Shown here in pieces: positions 46,701 to 54,780 of a stretch of 64,000 bases of DNA. Where the stretch lies: the NCBI RefSeq assembly GCF_001598375.1, contig NZ_BCYV01000006.1, positions 1 through 64,000 on the forward strand, read 5' to 3'. The notes below the pieces were generated by a model, which was not told the origin of the DNA, did no database searches, and saw nothing but the letters and a program-made list of their open reading frames with translations. The translations under genes and the position numbers were made by a program. How positions within the stretch are numbered: position 1 is the stretch's first letter; each line of letters starts with the position of its first letter. The DNA is from Novosphingobium capsulatum NBRC 12533 (GTDB lineage Bacteria; Pseudomonadota; Alphaproteobacteria; Sphingomonadales; Sphingomonadaceae).

Positions 46701-49091
46701 GCCGCCGATCTGCCCGCCACCCTGGTCGATAGCGGGGCGCATCTCGCCACGCTGTCGGTGGGCGATATTGCCGCCCTGCGCGCCGCCGGCGTTACGGCCA
46801 TTGCCGCCACTGGTCATGGCTTTGCCGTCACGATCAGCCAGGCCCAGGCCATCGCCGGCATGACGATAGACCCCGCCAGCACCGCCACGATCACCGATAG
46901 CGGCAGCGCGTTGGCGGCACTCTCGCCGCAAGCACTGGCGGCCTTGGCCGATGCCGGGTTCGACCGCATCGATGCCACCGACAACGTGCTGGCGCTGTCG
47001 CTGGCGCAGTTCCACGCCATCGCCCCGCTGGGCATCGCACCAGACGACGTGCTGACCCTGGCCGACAGCGCAGCAACGCTGGCCACCCTGTCGCGCACCC
47101 AGATCGATGACCTGGCAGCGCGCGGTGTCACCACGATCCACGCCACCGATGGCGCGATCACCGTGGGCGTCGATAGCTGGTCGCGCCTGGTGCAGGACGG
47201 CATCGGCTTTGCCCATGGCGACGCGGTCGTGGTGCGCGACAGCAGCACGGCGATCGCCAACCTGGGCGAAGAAACGCTGGCCACGTTTGCCGATAGCGGG
47301 GTCACCCGGATTGATGCCACCGACGATCAGATCACCCTGTCCTATGGTCAATTCCTGGCACTGGGCACCGTGGCATTGACCGGCGCAGACACCGTCAGGC
47401 TGTGGTTCAACGGTGATAGCCTGGCCACGCTGGATGACGCCGATGTCGCCGCGCTGGTTGCCGCCGGGGTCGATATGGTGGGCACGCTGGGCGAGCCGCT
47501 CTATGTCGATCTGGCCACGCTGCACCATCTGGCGCAGGGCGGCCTGGCGATCGATCCCGATGTCACCGTGCGCCTCACGGTCAGCGGCAGCGCCCTGGCG
47601 GCACACGACGCGCAGGAACTGGTCGCCCTGGGGACGCAAGGCGTGGATGTCATCCAGGTCAACGGCCCGCTGGCCCTGTCGGTGGCGCAATACGATGCGC
47701 TCGGGTCGATGGTCCTGGCGGGCTATGATGGCCGCAGCCTGGTTGATACCGGCGCGCATATCGCCGCGCTTTCGCCCGATGGCCTTGCCGCATTGGCCGC
47801 GCGCGGGGTTGGCGTGATCGATGCCACTGACGGCAGCGTGCATCTCTCGCTTGCCCAAGTGAGCGCCATGGACGGCATGTATGTTGCGGGTGAAGACCTT
47901 GCCGTGGTCGATCTCACTGCCGAGCAGGCCTTTGCCCTCGACACCGAAACGCGCGCCATCCTGGGCCAGCATGGCATCGATGCCATCGCCGTGACCCAGG
48001 GCACGCTCACACTCGGCCTGGCCGATCTCTATCGCTATGCCGACTACACCTTTGCCGGCGGCGACGTGGTCCTGGCCGAAAGCGGGGCGACGCTCGCCAA
48101 CCTGTCGCCCTATGATCTGGCCTGGCTCTCCGGGCGGGGGATTACCGCGATCGATGCCAGCGATGATGCACTGGTGCTGTCGCTGGCCCAGTTTACCGCG
48201 CTGGGCACGATGCACCTTGCCGCTACCGACGACGTGACGATCATGGCCAGCGCCGCCGATCTTGCCGCGCTGTCTCCGGCCGTGTTCGCGGCCATGGATG
48301 CCAACGGGGTCGACAGCGTGGAAGTCTCGGGCGGCGGCTTCAGCCTCACCGCGGCCCAGGCGGGGCAACTCGGCAATATCCAGCTGATCGGCTCTGGCCC
48401 GATCACGCTGGTCGACACCGGCGCCGCGATCGCCGCGCTCAGTGCGGATACCCTAGCCGGGCTGGCCGGTTCGGGCATCACCGCGATTGACGCCACCACC
48501 GGCATCACCATCAATGCCAGCAAATATGAAGCCTTGGGCGGCATCGGCTTTGCCCTGGCCGATGTGGTCACCGTAGCCTCGAACCACAGCTTCACCATGG
48601 GCGCCGATGTCGACAACGTGACGCTGACCGGCACCAAGAACCTGGTGGTGACCGGCAATAGCGGCGCGAACGTGATCACCGGCAATGCCGGGCGCAACAC
48701 GCTGGATGGCGGCGCGGGCAACGATCGCCTGATCGGCGGTGCCGGGCGCGATGTGCTGACCGGCGGCGCGGGGGCTGACAAGTTCATCTTCCGCGATGGC
48801 GATTTCGGTGGCAACACGGCCTCCACCGCCGACCGCATCACCGATTTCTCGCGCGGGTCGAAAGACCTGATCTCGCTGATCGGGGTGGATGCCAATACCC
48901 ATACCGTGGGCGATGATGCCTTTGCCTGGATCGGCAACAGCGCATTCCATCACGTGGCGGGCGAGTTGCGGTATATCCAGACCGCCGGCAACACCTATGT
49001 CCAGGGTGATACCAATGGCGATGGCCTGTCGGATTTCTGGATCCGGCTGGATGGCGTCATCAACCTGCAAGCCACTGATTTCCAACTTTGA
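40755..49091 (+). CDS. Giant tandem-repeat protein with RTX C-terminus
   Basis: 2778 residues. After a 24-residue N-terminus without a Sec signal peptide there are 46 consecutive units of 55-58 residues with the pattern VTLADTGA-IAALS, then IAALAA-GID-IDATDN and L-LSVAQ-QALG. The C-terminal 180 residues hold five nonapeptide RTX repeats (GNSGANVIT to GGAGADKFI) and a serralysin-type end (ADRITDFSRGSKD) with hydrophobic strands and a terminal IDxQL-like ending, typical of type I secretion. I see no cysteine and only about nine lysines in the whole protein, and it is very acidic. It is probably a secreted adhesin, S-layer or matrix protein; no secretion genes are adjacent. The function is unknown. 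Confidence 0.93.
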   Translation: MANINVTVSAYNANAPYSAADTVTLADTGAAIAALSASDFGNLAANGIDKINATDNVLSLTVDQYQALGVVTLAAGDVITLADSGANIAALSASDIAALADAGIDRIDATDNVLNLSVAQYQALGTVALTSSDTVTLTGTGTALSALTPSDIAALAAAGVDQLDATNNVLSLTLAQYQALGSVTVAANDVLTLSGTGASIGALSVAQIAGLAASGFDKINATDNVLTLSVAQYQALGTVELVAGDVITLADSGSNLAALSASAFAALADAGIDKIDATDNALALSVAQVQGLGTVELARGDVITLADSGAALAALSAADIANLGAIGIDRIDATDNALSLTVQQALALGSVALTGSDSITLADTGSNLAALTPAELAQLATAGFDAIDASDGALTLSLAQIGALGTMALTPGNTVIAQATAAEIEALSPVAIAALAQAGVDLLGPSDGESMLSVAQAQAVVAGNLWFTGHSAVLADSGAAIAALTGTSLEDLYLHGVTRIDAIDDVLTLHVDQALAVDQAGTALTGADVITLADTGATLAALAAGTIGDLAQLGIDRIDATDNALALTVAQLDALDTIALTQADSVTLADTGANLAALSAATIAGLAALGIDTIHPTDGTLALSVAQAQALGAVALQGGDTIVLADSGAHIAALSAADIAALATAGIDRIATTGGSLTLSVAQAQALGTIALTPSDSVTLADTGASIAALSATALAALVTTGIDTIDASDDALALTVAQAQALAGATLSGSDTLTLADTGAHIAALSLADLADLSARGFTAIDARDDLLTLSLAQVQGLSNLALTGADMVTVLATGAEFAALTTQDFTALAAAGVDALATTDHALALSVAQVQALGSLALAADDAITLADTAAHIAALTPADLAGLAALGIDTVHATDGALTLSADQALALGVVTLAAADTITLADSAANLAALTASEIAALAATGIDVLDATDDALALTVAQAQALGSIALTGSDSITLADGGAAIAALSATALAGLAAAGIDAIDATDNALHLNVAQLGALASLAISATDTLTLADSGTHVAALSAAALAALVAQGIDTIDTTDNALTLSLAQAQVLHGVTLAAADLVTVVATGSELAALTAQDFADLAAAGVDALATTDHELTLSVAQAQALGGLTLAAADTVTLRDSSATLGGLSPTALADLVALGVDRIAISDGAMQLDATQALAFAGALVAPDSTLIVHDAQSTLEALSPTQWATLAALGVTTVGSVEGHFTLDAASAVAMAGIGLAANEVLTVDDNGAALSALTAAQLATLSAKDGVIVMVSDDALVLDVARLDAAAGLAFATQHGFTLADDASVLNALSPTQIAQAAGQGVSVVSATQGALEWTWAQFNALDGGHIASATSATLVTTQAELDDAGLPMLASLAGQGIDTLASATGTLTVTTDQLAALGQVVLAEGDSVTLADSGAALAALDATALATLAGHGIDTIAVTDHVLALSPAQLAALGQVTVGPAATLVLVDSGVHLAALDTAGVAALVAQGVDAIDSSDDQIVLGLGTFRALAPLAFTPGDQIVLEDSATALSSLSLADIARLQDLGVAYIAATDPGAVTFSLAQFDALHGVDVDAASIVLADSGAALAALDPAYLVQAGIAGLRQIDATDDALTLSYDQFLALDGTVALTASDSVTLTLSPAVLASLDAAAIAHLAGMHVDILASTGGTLTLTQAQFDALGSMVMAPAATVTLALAGSALESLSPAQIAALADHGIDAIDLGMAMPTLSVAQALALSAYPTSSGGIIIEDSADHLATLSPTAIALLDATGAVALSASSGALVLDLAQTQALHLAEIAVGGTQPVTLADSATALAALSPETLSWLAAIGVDQVHASDGPLTVSVAQALALGSVTFADGDTVILADTGDALANLSATALAGLAAAGVDRIDATNDALVLSKAQFDALGTATLTQGDSVTLAIAAGQLSALTPTQLHDLVSQGIDILRTPDASAALTVAQALALGSMVFAADLPATLVDSGAHLATLSVGDIAALRAAGVTAIAATGHGFAVTISQAQAIAGMTIDPASTATITDSGSALAALSPQALAALADAGFDRIDATDNVLALSLAQFHAIAPLGIAPDDVLTLADSAATLATLSRTQIDDLAARGVTTIHATDGAITVGVDSWSRLVQDGIGFAHGDAVVVRDSSTAIANLGEETLATFADSGVTRIDATDDQITLSYGQFLALGTVALTGADTVRLWFNGDSLATLDDADVAALVAAGVDMVGTLGEPLYVDLATLHHLAQGGLAIDPDVTVRLTVSGSALAAHDAQELVALGTQGVDVIQVNGPLALSVAQYDALGSMVLAGYDGRSLVDTGAHIAALSPDGLAALAARGVGVIDATDGSVHLSLAQVSAMDGMYVAGEDLAVVDLTAEQAFALDTETRAILGQHGIDAIAVTQGTLTLGLADLYRYADYTFAGGDVVLAESGATLANLSPYDLAWLSGRGITAIDASDDALVLSLAQFTALGTMHLAATDDVTIMASAADLAALSPAVFAAMDANGVDSVEVSGGGFSLTAAQAGQLGNIQLIGSGPITLVDTGAAIAALSADTLAGLAGSGITAIDATTGITINASKYEALGGIGFALADVVTVASNHSFTMGADVDNVTLTGTKNLVVTGNSGANVITGNAGRNTLDGGAGNDRLIGGAGRDVLTGGAGADKFIFRDGDFGGNTASTADRITDFSRGSKDLISLIGVDANTHTVGDDAFAWIGNSAFHHVAGELRYIQTAGNTYVQGDTNGDGLSDFWIRLDGVINLQATDFQL
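40827..48572 (+). repeat. 46 tandem 168-bp units inside the giant gene
   Basis: The units are mostly 168 bp and code for one solenoid repeat each. Units 1-7 and 10-20 are the most regular; units 8-9, 21-32 and 35-45 are more diverged, with lengths of 55-58 codons. Units 15 and 20 (VLATGAEFAAL and VVATGSELAAL) are close relatives 840 bp apart, pointing to a five-unit block duplication. Confidence 0.92.
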
Positions 49092-49115
49092 CCGTGGCTG
49101 CAAGGTCGGTTTTGG

Positions 49116-49143
49116 AAAGGGGCGCCATCGGCGCCCCTTTTTT
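49116..49143 (+). terminator. Rho-independent terminator of the giant gene
   Basis: Stem AAAGGGGCGCC with GGCGCCCCTTT around an ATC loop, followed by further T, 25 bases after the stop. Confidence 0.93.
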
Positions 49144-49286
49144 GATTGCATGCAATCATAACCGATCATCGCCGCAGGTTCTCCCCCTCCCCATTGCGGC
49201 GCTGCCGTGATAGGGCCTGCCGCCAGGAACGGCCGACGGTAACGGCGACGGCCGCGCCGCATACGGCACAGCAGGAAGCAAGGCAG

Positions 49287-50420
49287 ATGATCATTTCCGC
49301 ACCCACCGATTTCCGTGGCGCGGCCGCGCGGCGCCTGCCGCCGTTTCTGTTTCATTATATCGACGGCGGATCGGGTGCGGAAACCACGCTGCGCCGGAAC
49401 GAGGCCGATCTCCAGGCGCTGAGCATCCGCCAGAACGTGCTGCGCGACGTGGGCGGCCTGTCCACTGCCACCACCCTGTTTGGCGAGGACATGGCCCTGC
49501 CGGTGGTGCTCGCGCCGGTCGGATTGACCGGCATGTATGCCCGCCGCGGTGAAGTGCAGGCGGCGCGCGCTGCGGCTGCCCATGGCGTGCCGTTCACGCT
49601 TTCCACCGTGTCGGTCTGCCCGCTCGAAGAAGTACAGGCCCAGTGCCCCCGCCCGATCTGGTTCCAGCTCTACGTGCTCAAGGATCGCGGCTTCATGCGC
49701 AACGTGCTGGAACGCGCCAAGGCCGCCGGCATCAAGACCCTGGTGTTCACGGTCGACATGCCGCTGCCCGGCTCGCGCTATCGCGATGCGCATTCGGGCA
49801 TGTCGGGCCCCTATGCCGGGCTGCGGCGCATGATCCAGGCGATGACCCACCCCGCCTGGGCCTGGGACGTGGGCCTGCGCGGCAAGCCGCACGACCTCGG
49901 CAATGTCTCGGCCTATATGGGCAAGCCCATGGCCCTGGGCGATTACATCGGCTGGCTCGGCAACAATTTCGATCCCGGCATCGGCTGGAAGGATCTCGAA
50001 TGGATCCGCGCCTTCTGGGACGGGCCGATGGTGGTCAAAGGCATCCTCGAACCGGAAGACGCGCGCGATGCGGTGCGGTTTGGCGCCGATGGCCTGGTCG
50101 TCTCGAACCATGGCGGGCGCCAGCTCGATGGCACGCTGTCTTCCGTCGCGGCGCTGCCGCGCATTGCCGATGCGGTGCAGGGCGATCTGCGCATCCTGGC
50201 AGATTCGGGCGTGCGCACCGGGCTCGACGTGGTGCGCATGCTGGCCAGCGGCGCCGATGCGGTGATGCTGGGCCGCGCGTTCATTTATGCCCTGGCGGCG
50301 CGCGGCGGCGCTGGCGTGGGCCAGTTGCTCGATCTCATCGCCCGCGACATGCGCGTGACCATGGCGCTGACCGGCGCACGCACCGTGGCCGATATCGGCG
50401 CGCACACGCTGGCCGGCTGA
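49287..50420 (+). CDS. lldD: FMN-dependent L-lactate dehydrogenase
   Basis: 377 residues of the FMN-dependent alpha-hydroxy acid dehydrogenase family. The active-site His lies in [12 protein letters not shown], with the FMN phosphate site [14 protein letters not shown] and [11 protein letters not shown]. The LTGM-ARRGE and [12 protein letters not shown] segments match LldD, which oxidises L-lactate to pyruvate feeding the quinone pool. Glycolate or mandelate cannot be excluded as substrate. Starts at [11 protein letters not shown], behind the site AAGGCAG. Confidence 0.92.
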   Translation: MIISAPTDFRGAAARRLPPFLFHYIDGGSGAETTLRRNEADLQALSIRQNVLRDVGGLSTATTLFGEDMALPVVLAPVGLTGMYARRGEVQAARAAAAHGVPFTLSTVSVCPLEEVQAQCPRPIWFQLYVLKDRGFMRNVLERAKAAGIKTLVFTVDMPLPGSRYRDAHSGMSGPYAGLRRMIQAMTHPAWAWDVGLRGKPHDLGNVSAYMGKPMALGDYIGWLGNNFDPGIGWKDLEWIRAFWDGPMVVKGILEPEDARDAVRFGADGLVVSNHGGRQLDGTLSSVAALPRIADAVQGDLRILADSGVRTGLDVVRMLASGADAVMLGRAFIYALAARGGAGVGQLLDLIARDMRVTMALTGARTVADIGAHTLAG

Positions 50421-50444
50421 TCGCGCCAGCTCCGTTGGCCCGCA

Positions 50445-51425
50445 TCACGCCGGGGTGGCGGGCGGCGGCGTAGTGGGTGGTGAAGCGCCCGCCAGCGCAC
50501 CGATCCTCCGCACCGCCGGCGCATGCAGGCCCAGCATGGCATCCAGCAGGGGCAGGCGCTGCTCGACCAGCCGGGCCGGAGTGCGCCCGGTCACCAGGCG
50601 CACTTCGCGGATCAGGTGCGACTGGTCATAGAAATGATCGGCAACGCTGGCAGCCTGCTGCGGCGTGGTGGCGGGATCGGCCAGCAGCGCGGCGGCGCGC
50701 AGGGCGCGATGCTGCCGCGCCAGCTGCTTGGGCGGCAAGCCGAAATAGCGATCGACCAGGCGCTGCAGCTGGCGCGGGGAATAGCACGCATCGCGATAGA
50801 GATCGTCCACCACCGGTGACATCGCGCGGGCCAGCCAGGCCTGCACCTCATCCACCAGGCGCACGTGCGCGTCAGACAGGGCATGCAGCCGCGCCTGCAG
50901 TACCGGCACGCTGCGTGCCACCAGTTCGGCCAGGGTAAAGGGCCGAACGCCGTGCCCCTGGGACAGGTCTGCCGCCAGCCGGCGCACCCCGCCGCCCAAC
51001 AGTTCGCCCGCATCGCGCAGCCGGTTGCCGTGCTCCGAGGCGGAAAGGCCGCCAGTCAGCGCCGCCCAGCCCAGCGGCGACAGCAGCGCGCCGAACACGT
51101 GCCAGGGCCCGGCAATCTCGATCCGCGCTGCGGCCCGCAGTGGCGTGATAACGCTGGCCGGCGCGCTCGCATCGGCCAGGCCGCCGGGCAGCCGCAGCAG
51201 CCCTTCCCCGCGCAGGAATATCGCCAGCATGGCTGGGCCGGCCGGCAGCATGTCTTCCTGCAGCGGATCGGCGCCGCATATCTGGAAAAAGCTGCCGATA
51301 TAAGGCGCCAGGGCAGGCGGCGCGGGCCAGTGATCAAGGGTCAGGCTATCCCCGCCAGTGTCGGTGCGTCCCCAGGAACGCAGGCCGATACCCGCAGGGT
51401 GCCGCGGCGCCGTGGCATGGTTCAT
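50445..51425 (-). CDS. AraC family transcriptional regulator
   Basis: 326 residues from the ATG at 51425 (a longer start at 51506 is possible). The C-terminal domain is an AraC-type double HTH (YSPRQLQRLVDRYFGLPPKQLARQ, then DQSHLIREVRLVTGRTPARL). The N-terminal part (about 20-180) is an AraC ligand-binding-like domain with an APYIGSFFQIC segment. It converges on lldD with 24 bases between them, but regulation of lldD is not shown. A ligand cannot be assigned. Confidence 0.86.
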   Translation of the reverse strand: MNHATAPRHPAGIGLRSWGRTDTGGDSLTLDHWPAPPALAPYIGSFFQICGADPLQEDMLPAGPAMLAIFLRGEGLLRLPGGLADASAPASVITPLRAAARIEIAGPWHVFGALLSPLGWAALTGGLSASEHGNRLRDAGELLGGGVRRLAADLSQGHGVRPFTLAELVARSVPVLQARLHALSDAHVRLVDEVQAWLARAMSPVVDDLYRDACYSPRQLQRLVDRYFGLPPKQLARQHRALRAAALLADPATTPQQAASVADHFYDQSHLIREVRLVTGRTPARLVEQRLPLLDAMLGLHAPAVRRIGALAGASPPTTPPPATPA

Positions 51426-51542
51426 CGCTGCACCCGGAACGGCTGCCGATACTGTGATCTTTCGTATTGCCCCATGGCTGCCAGCGACCATCCAAGCCAC
51501 TGTCATGTCAAGCAATACAAAGCGATACTTCGATAATGGATG

Positions 51543-51578
51543 AAAAAACGGCGGCTGGGCCAAGGGCCAAGCCGCCGT
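51543..51578 (-). terminator. Terminator at the 3' end of the structured RNA
   Basis: On the minus strand ACGGCGGCU pairs with AGCCGCCGU and is followed by six T. No protein gene ends here; the first three bases overlap the RNA closing helix. Confidence 0.85.
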
Positions 51579-51725
51579 AAAGTGGAGAACCCGATACATC
51601 ACTGCACCGAGCCCTTCGGGTCGCAAAGCGGACCTAAGCGATAGGTCGATTCCCTGATTGTATGGATTCGACAAAATCGGTGGCATCCGCGCCACAGCGG
51701 AAAAGTTTTCGCCCCACCTCACGAC
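51543..51725 (-). ncRNA. Structured RNA of unknown class, 6S-like layout
   Basis: Transcribed from the minus strand, this stretch has no gene and folds on paper into a rod. A 12-bp closing helix pairs CGUGAGGUGGGG (51712-51723) with CUCCACUUUACG (51576-51587). Inside are further helices (GAAUCC with GGGUUC; AUAC-A-AUCA with UGAUGUAU) and three hairpins (GUGGC/GCCAC, GACCUA/UAGGUC, CCGA/UCGG). A rho-independent terminator follows immediately. Long closing stem and internal bubble resemble 6S RNA, but I cannot confirm the family. A long leader for the AraC gene is the alternative. Confidence 0.6.
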
Positions 51726-51821
51726 ACTAAACCATGCCAAGCGTGTTTTGCGGCTTGGCGGCGCGCGCGCGGCCCGCAATAGGAAGCCCTTCCCCGACCG
51801 CACCCAACGCATGGCCCGTTA

Positions 51822-52856
51822 ATGCTCTATCGTCTTGCACGTCCTTTGCTTTTTCGTTTGCCGGCAGAAACCGCACACACGCTGACGCTGCGCGCGCTGG
51901 CCATGGCGCCGGCCGGCGGCCGCGCCGCGCCGGAGCCTGCGCTGGCGCAGCGCGTGGCAGGGATCGTGTTCCCCAATCCGGTCGGCCTGGCCCCAGGGTT
52001 CGACAAGAACGCAGAAGTGGCCGACGCGCTGTTCGGGCTGGATTTCGGCTTTGTCGAAATCGGCACGGTCACCCCGCGCCCGCAGGCCGGCAACCCGCGC
52101 CCGCGCCTGTTCCGCCTGGTCGAGGACGAAGCGGTGATCAACCGCATGGGCTTCAACAACCACGGCGCCGAAGTGGTCAGCCGGCGCCTGACCCAGCGCC
52201 TGGGCAAGCCCGGCATCCTGGGCGCCAATATCGGGGCCAACAAGGATTCGGTCGATCGCGTGGCCGATTACGCGGAAATGACGCGGATCATGGCGCCGCT
52301 GGCCACCTATCTCACGGTCAACATCAGCTCGCCCAACACGCCGGGCCTGCGTGCGTTGCAGGATGAAAGCGCGCTGGGCGATCTGCTCGATGCGGTGATC
52401 GCCGCGCGCGCGCCGCACAAGACGCCGATCTTCCTCAAGCTGGCGCCCGATCTGCAACGGTCGGATATCGACGCGATCTGCCGCATCGCGATGGACAAGC
52501 GGCTCGACGCCCTGATCGTGAACAACACCACGATCACTCGCCCGGCCAGCCTGCGTTCGGCCCATGCCGGCGAAACCGGAGGCCTCTCGGGTAAGCCGCT
52601 CGCGCCGCTGGCGCTGGAAATGCTGCGTGCGTTCCGCAGCGCCACGGGCGGCGCCATTCCGCTGATCGGTGTGGGCGGCATCGCCAGTGCCGAAGATGCC
52701 TGGCAACGCATCCGCGCCGGGGCCAGCCTGATCCAGATCTACAGCGGCATGGTCTATCATGGCCCCCGGCTGGCGCAGCACATCATCACCGGCCTCGCCC
52801 GCCGCGTGCGCGCCGAAGGCATGACAAGCATTGCAGAGGCGGTCGGGACGCAATAG
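51822..52856 (+). CDS. pyrD: Quinone-dependent dihydroorotate dehydrogenase (class 2)
   Basis: 344 residues; oxidises dihydroorotate to orotate with ubiquinone. The N-terminal helix MLYRLARPLLFRLPAETAH is the class 2 membrane-associating part. FMN and active-site motifs are GLAPGFDKNAEV, INRMGFNNHG, VNISSPNTPGLR with the catalytic Ser, VNNTTITRP, and IGVGGIASAEDA with QIYSGMVYHGP. It is followed 11 bases later by ggt. Confidence 0.97.
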   Translation: MLYRLARPLLFRLPAETAHTLTLRALAMAPAGGRAAPEPALAQRVAGIVFPNPVGLAPGFDKNAEVADALFGLDFGFVEIGTVTPRPQAGNPRPRLFRLVEDEAVINRMGFNNHGAEVVSRRLTQRLGKPGILGANIGANKDSVDRVADYAEMTRIMAPLATYLTVNISSPNTPGLRALQDESALGDLLDAVIAARAPHKTPIFLKLAPDLQRSDIDAICRIAMDKRLDALIVNNTTITRPASLRSAHAGETGGLSGKPLAPLALEMLRAFRSATGGAIPLIGVGGIASAEDAWQRIRAGASLIQIYSGMVYHGPRLAQHIITGLARRVRAEGMTSIAEAVGTQ

Positions 52857-52867
52857 CCATTGCTGCC

Positions 52868-54649
52868 ATGACCTTGCGCAGCCTCTCCCCGCTTGCCACC
52901 GCTTCCCTCGCGGTTATTTCCACGCTGGCCCTGGCCGCCTGCCAGACCATGCCCGGCGCCACACCGGGTACGGCAACCACGCCGGCCCCCGCGCTCGCCC
53001 TCACCCCGGGCCGCACCGATGGGGCCGATGTCGGCCGCCAGGGTCTGGTTTCTGCGGCCGATCCGCGCGCGGCCGATGCCGGGGCGCAGATGCTGCGCCA
53101 GGGCGGCTCGGCCACCGATGCCGCGCTCGCCACCATGCTCGCGCTGACCGTGGTGGAACCGCAAAGTTCCGGCATCGGCGGTGGTGGTTTCCTGATCATG
53201 GCCGATGCCGCCGGCCAGGTCGATACGGTCGACGGGCGGGAAAAGGCACCTGCCGCCGCCACGCCGCAGTGGTTCTTCAAGAATGGCCAGGCCATGGCCT
53301 TTCCCCAGGCGCGCCCCGGCGGGCGCAGCGTGGGTGTGCCCGGCTCGCTGCGCCTGGCCGCGCTGGCCCATGCCGAACATGGCAAGCTCGCCTGGCACAT
53401 GCTGTTCGCCCCGGCGATCAAGCTGGCGCGCGATGGCTTTGCCATTACCCCGCGGCTCTATCATGCCCTGGCCGACAATCCCGATATCGCCGGCCTCGAT
53501 CCGGCCGGGAAGGCGCTGTTCTATGGCGCCGATGGCCAGCCGCTGCCGGTGGGCACGATCGTGCGCAACCCGGCGCTGGCCGATACGCTGGAAGCGGTGG
53601 CACTCCATGGCGCCGACTGGTTCTATTCCGGCAGCAATGCCCAGGCGATCGCCACCAAGGTGGGCACCGCCCCGGTCAACCCGGCGCCAATGACCACGGC
53701 AGACCTCGCCGCGTTCAAGGCCGTGCCGCGCCCGCCGGTCTGTGGCCGCTATCGCCAGTATCGCATCTGCTCGATGGGGCCGCCCTCGTCGGGCGCCACC
53801 ACGGTGCTGGCCACGCTGGGCCAGCTCGAGCGCTTCGATCTGTCCGCGCTGGGGCCGGACAATCCGGTGGCCTGGCACCTGCTGGCAGAAAGCGAGCGCC
53901 TTGCCTATGCCGACCGTGATCAGTACCTGGCCGATCCCGACTTCGTGAAAGTGCCGGTGGCCGGCCTGGTCGATCCGGCCTACCTGGCGCAACGATCGCA
54001 GCTGATTTCGGCGCAGACCGCACTGCCCCACGTTTCCGCCGGGATTCCGGCCGGGGTTACTGCGCGGCTCGCTCCGGCCAAGCCGCAGCCCGAATTCGGC
54101 ACCTCGCATTTCGTTACGGTGGATCGCTGGGGCAACGCGGCCAGCTATACCTCCACGGTGGAAAGCGCGTTTGGTTCGGGGCTGATGGCCGGTGGCTATT
54201 TCCTCAACAACGAACTGACCGATTTCAACCTCGATCCGCTGCGCGATGGCCAGCCTACCGCCAACCGGGTGGAAGGCGGCAAGCGACCGCGCAGCTCGAT
54301 GTCGCCCACCGTGGTGTTCGGCCCTGACGGCCAGATCCGCCTGGTGGTGGGGGCCGCTGGCGGCGCCACGATCCCCGCCCAGGTGATCCGCGCGCTGATC
54401 GGCGTGCTCGATTGGCACCTTACCGCGCAGCAGGCGCTGGCCCTGCCCGTGCTGTTTGCGCCTGGTGACCGCGTCTGCGTCGAACAGGGCACCCGGCTTG
54501 AGGCGATGATCCCCACGCTGGTGGCCATGGGCCATGCCCAGACCCAGGCATGCAAGATGCCGCTCAAGGCCAACGCCATCGAACGCGTGGGCGATCGCTG
54601 GCAGGGCGCGGCCGATCCGCGCAGCGAAGGCGCCGCCATCGCCCAGTGA
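52868..54649 (+). CDS. ggt: Gamma-glutamyltransferase (lipoprotein form)
   Basis: 593 residues. The lipobox LALAAC (Cys25) predicts a lipid anchor, so the enzyme sits in the periplasm or outer membrane. The autoprocessing nucleophile is T412 in EFGTSHFVTVD, with the substrate motifs SGIGGGGFLI, DGREKAPAAAT and RPRSSMSPTVVF. The enzyme cleaves gamma-glutamyl bonds, chiefly of glutathione. It is close behind pyrD and may be read with it. Confidence 0.95.
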   Translation: MTLRSLSPLATASLAVISTLALAACQTMPGATPGTATTPAPALALTPGRTDGADVGRQGLVSAADPRAADAGAQMLRQGGSATDAALATMLALTVVEPQSSGIGGGGFLIMADAAGQVDTVDGREKAPAAATPQWFFKNGQAMAFPQARPGGRSVGVPGSLRLAALAHAEHGKLAWHMLFAPAIKLARDGFAITPRLYHALADNPDIAGLDPAGKALFYGADGQPLPVGTIVRNPALADTLEAVALHGADWFYSGSNAQAIATKVGTAPVNPAPMTTADLAAFKAVPRPPVCGRYRQYRICSMGPPSSGATTVLATLGQLERFDLSALGPDNPVAWHLLAESERLAYADRDQYLADPDFVKVPVAGLVDPAYLAQRSQLISAQTALPHVSAGIPAGVTARLAPAKPQPEFGTSHFVTVDRWGNAASYTSTVESAFGSGLMAGGYFLNNELTDFNLDPLRDGQPTANRVEGGKRPRSSMSPTVVFGPDGQIRLVVGAAGGATIPAQVIRALIGVLDWHLTAQQALALPVLFAPGDRVCVEQGTRLEAMIPTLVAMGHAQTQACKMPLKANAIERVGDRWQGAADPRSEGAAIAQ

Positions 54650-54780
54650 CTCCGCGGTCATCCAGCTGCCCCGTGGCAGCCGGATGACTGCCCGCAAACC
54701 CCGCTTGCCGTAACGGAACGCGCGGCCTAGCTATCCGTTTTGGGAACTGGTCCGAATACGGGCCAGCAGGGAGAGTGTGC

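Noticed and set aside
43893..48368. A 1491-residue open frame on the strand opposite the giant gene
   Set aside because: It arises because the GC-rich repeat units lack stop codons in the mirrored frame. Its product (His/Gln/Arg-rich) is unlike a natural protein, and the sense frame has the clear repeat logic.
40827..48572. Tandem 168-bp repeats considered as a CRISPR or satellite array
   Set aside because: The repeats are in one reading frame, diverge at codon third positions, and have no spacers.
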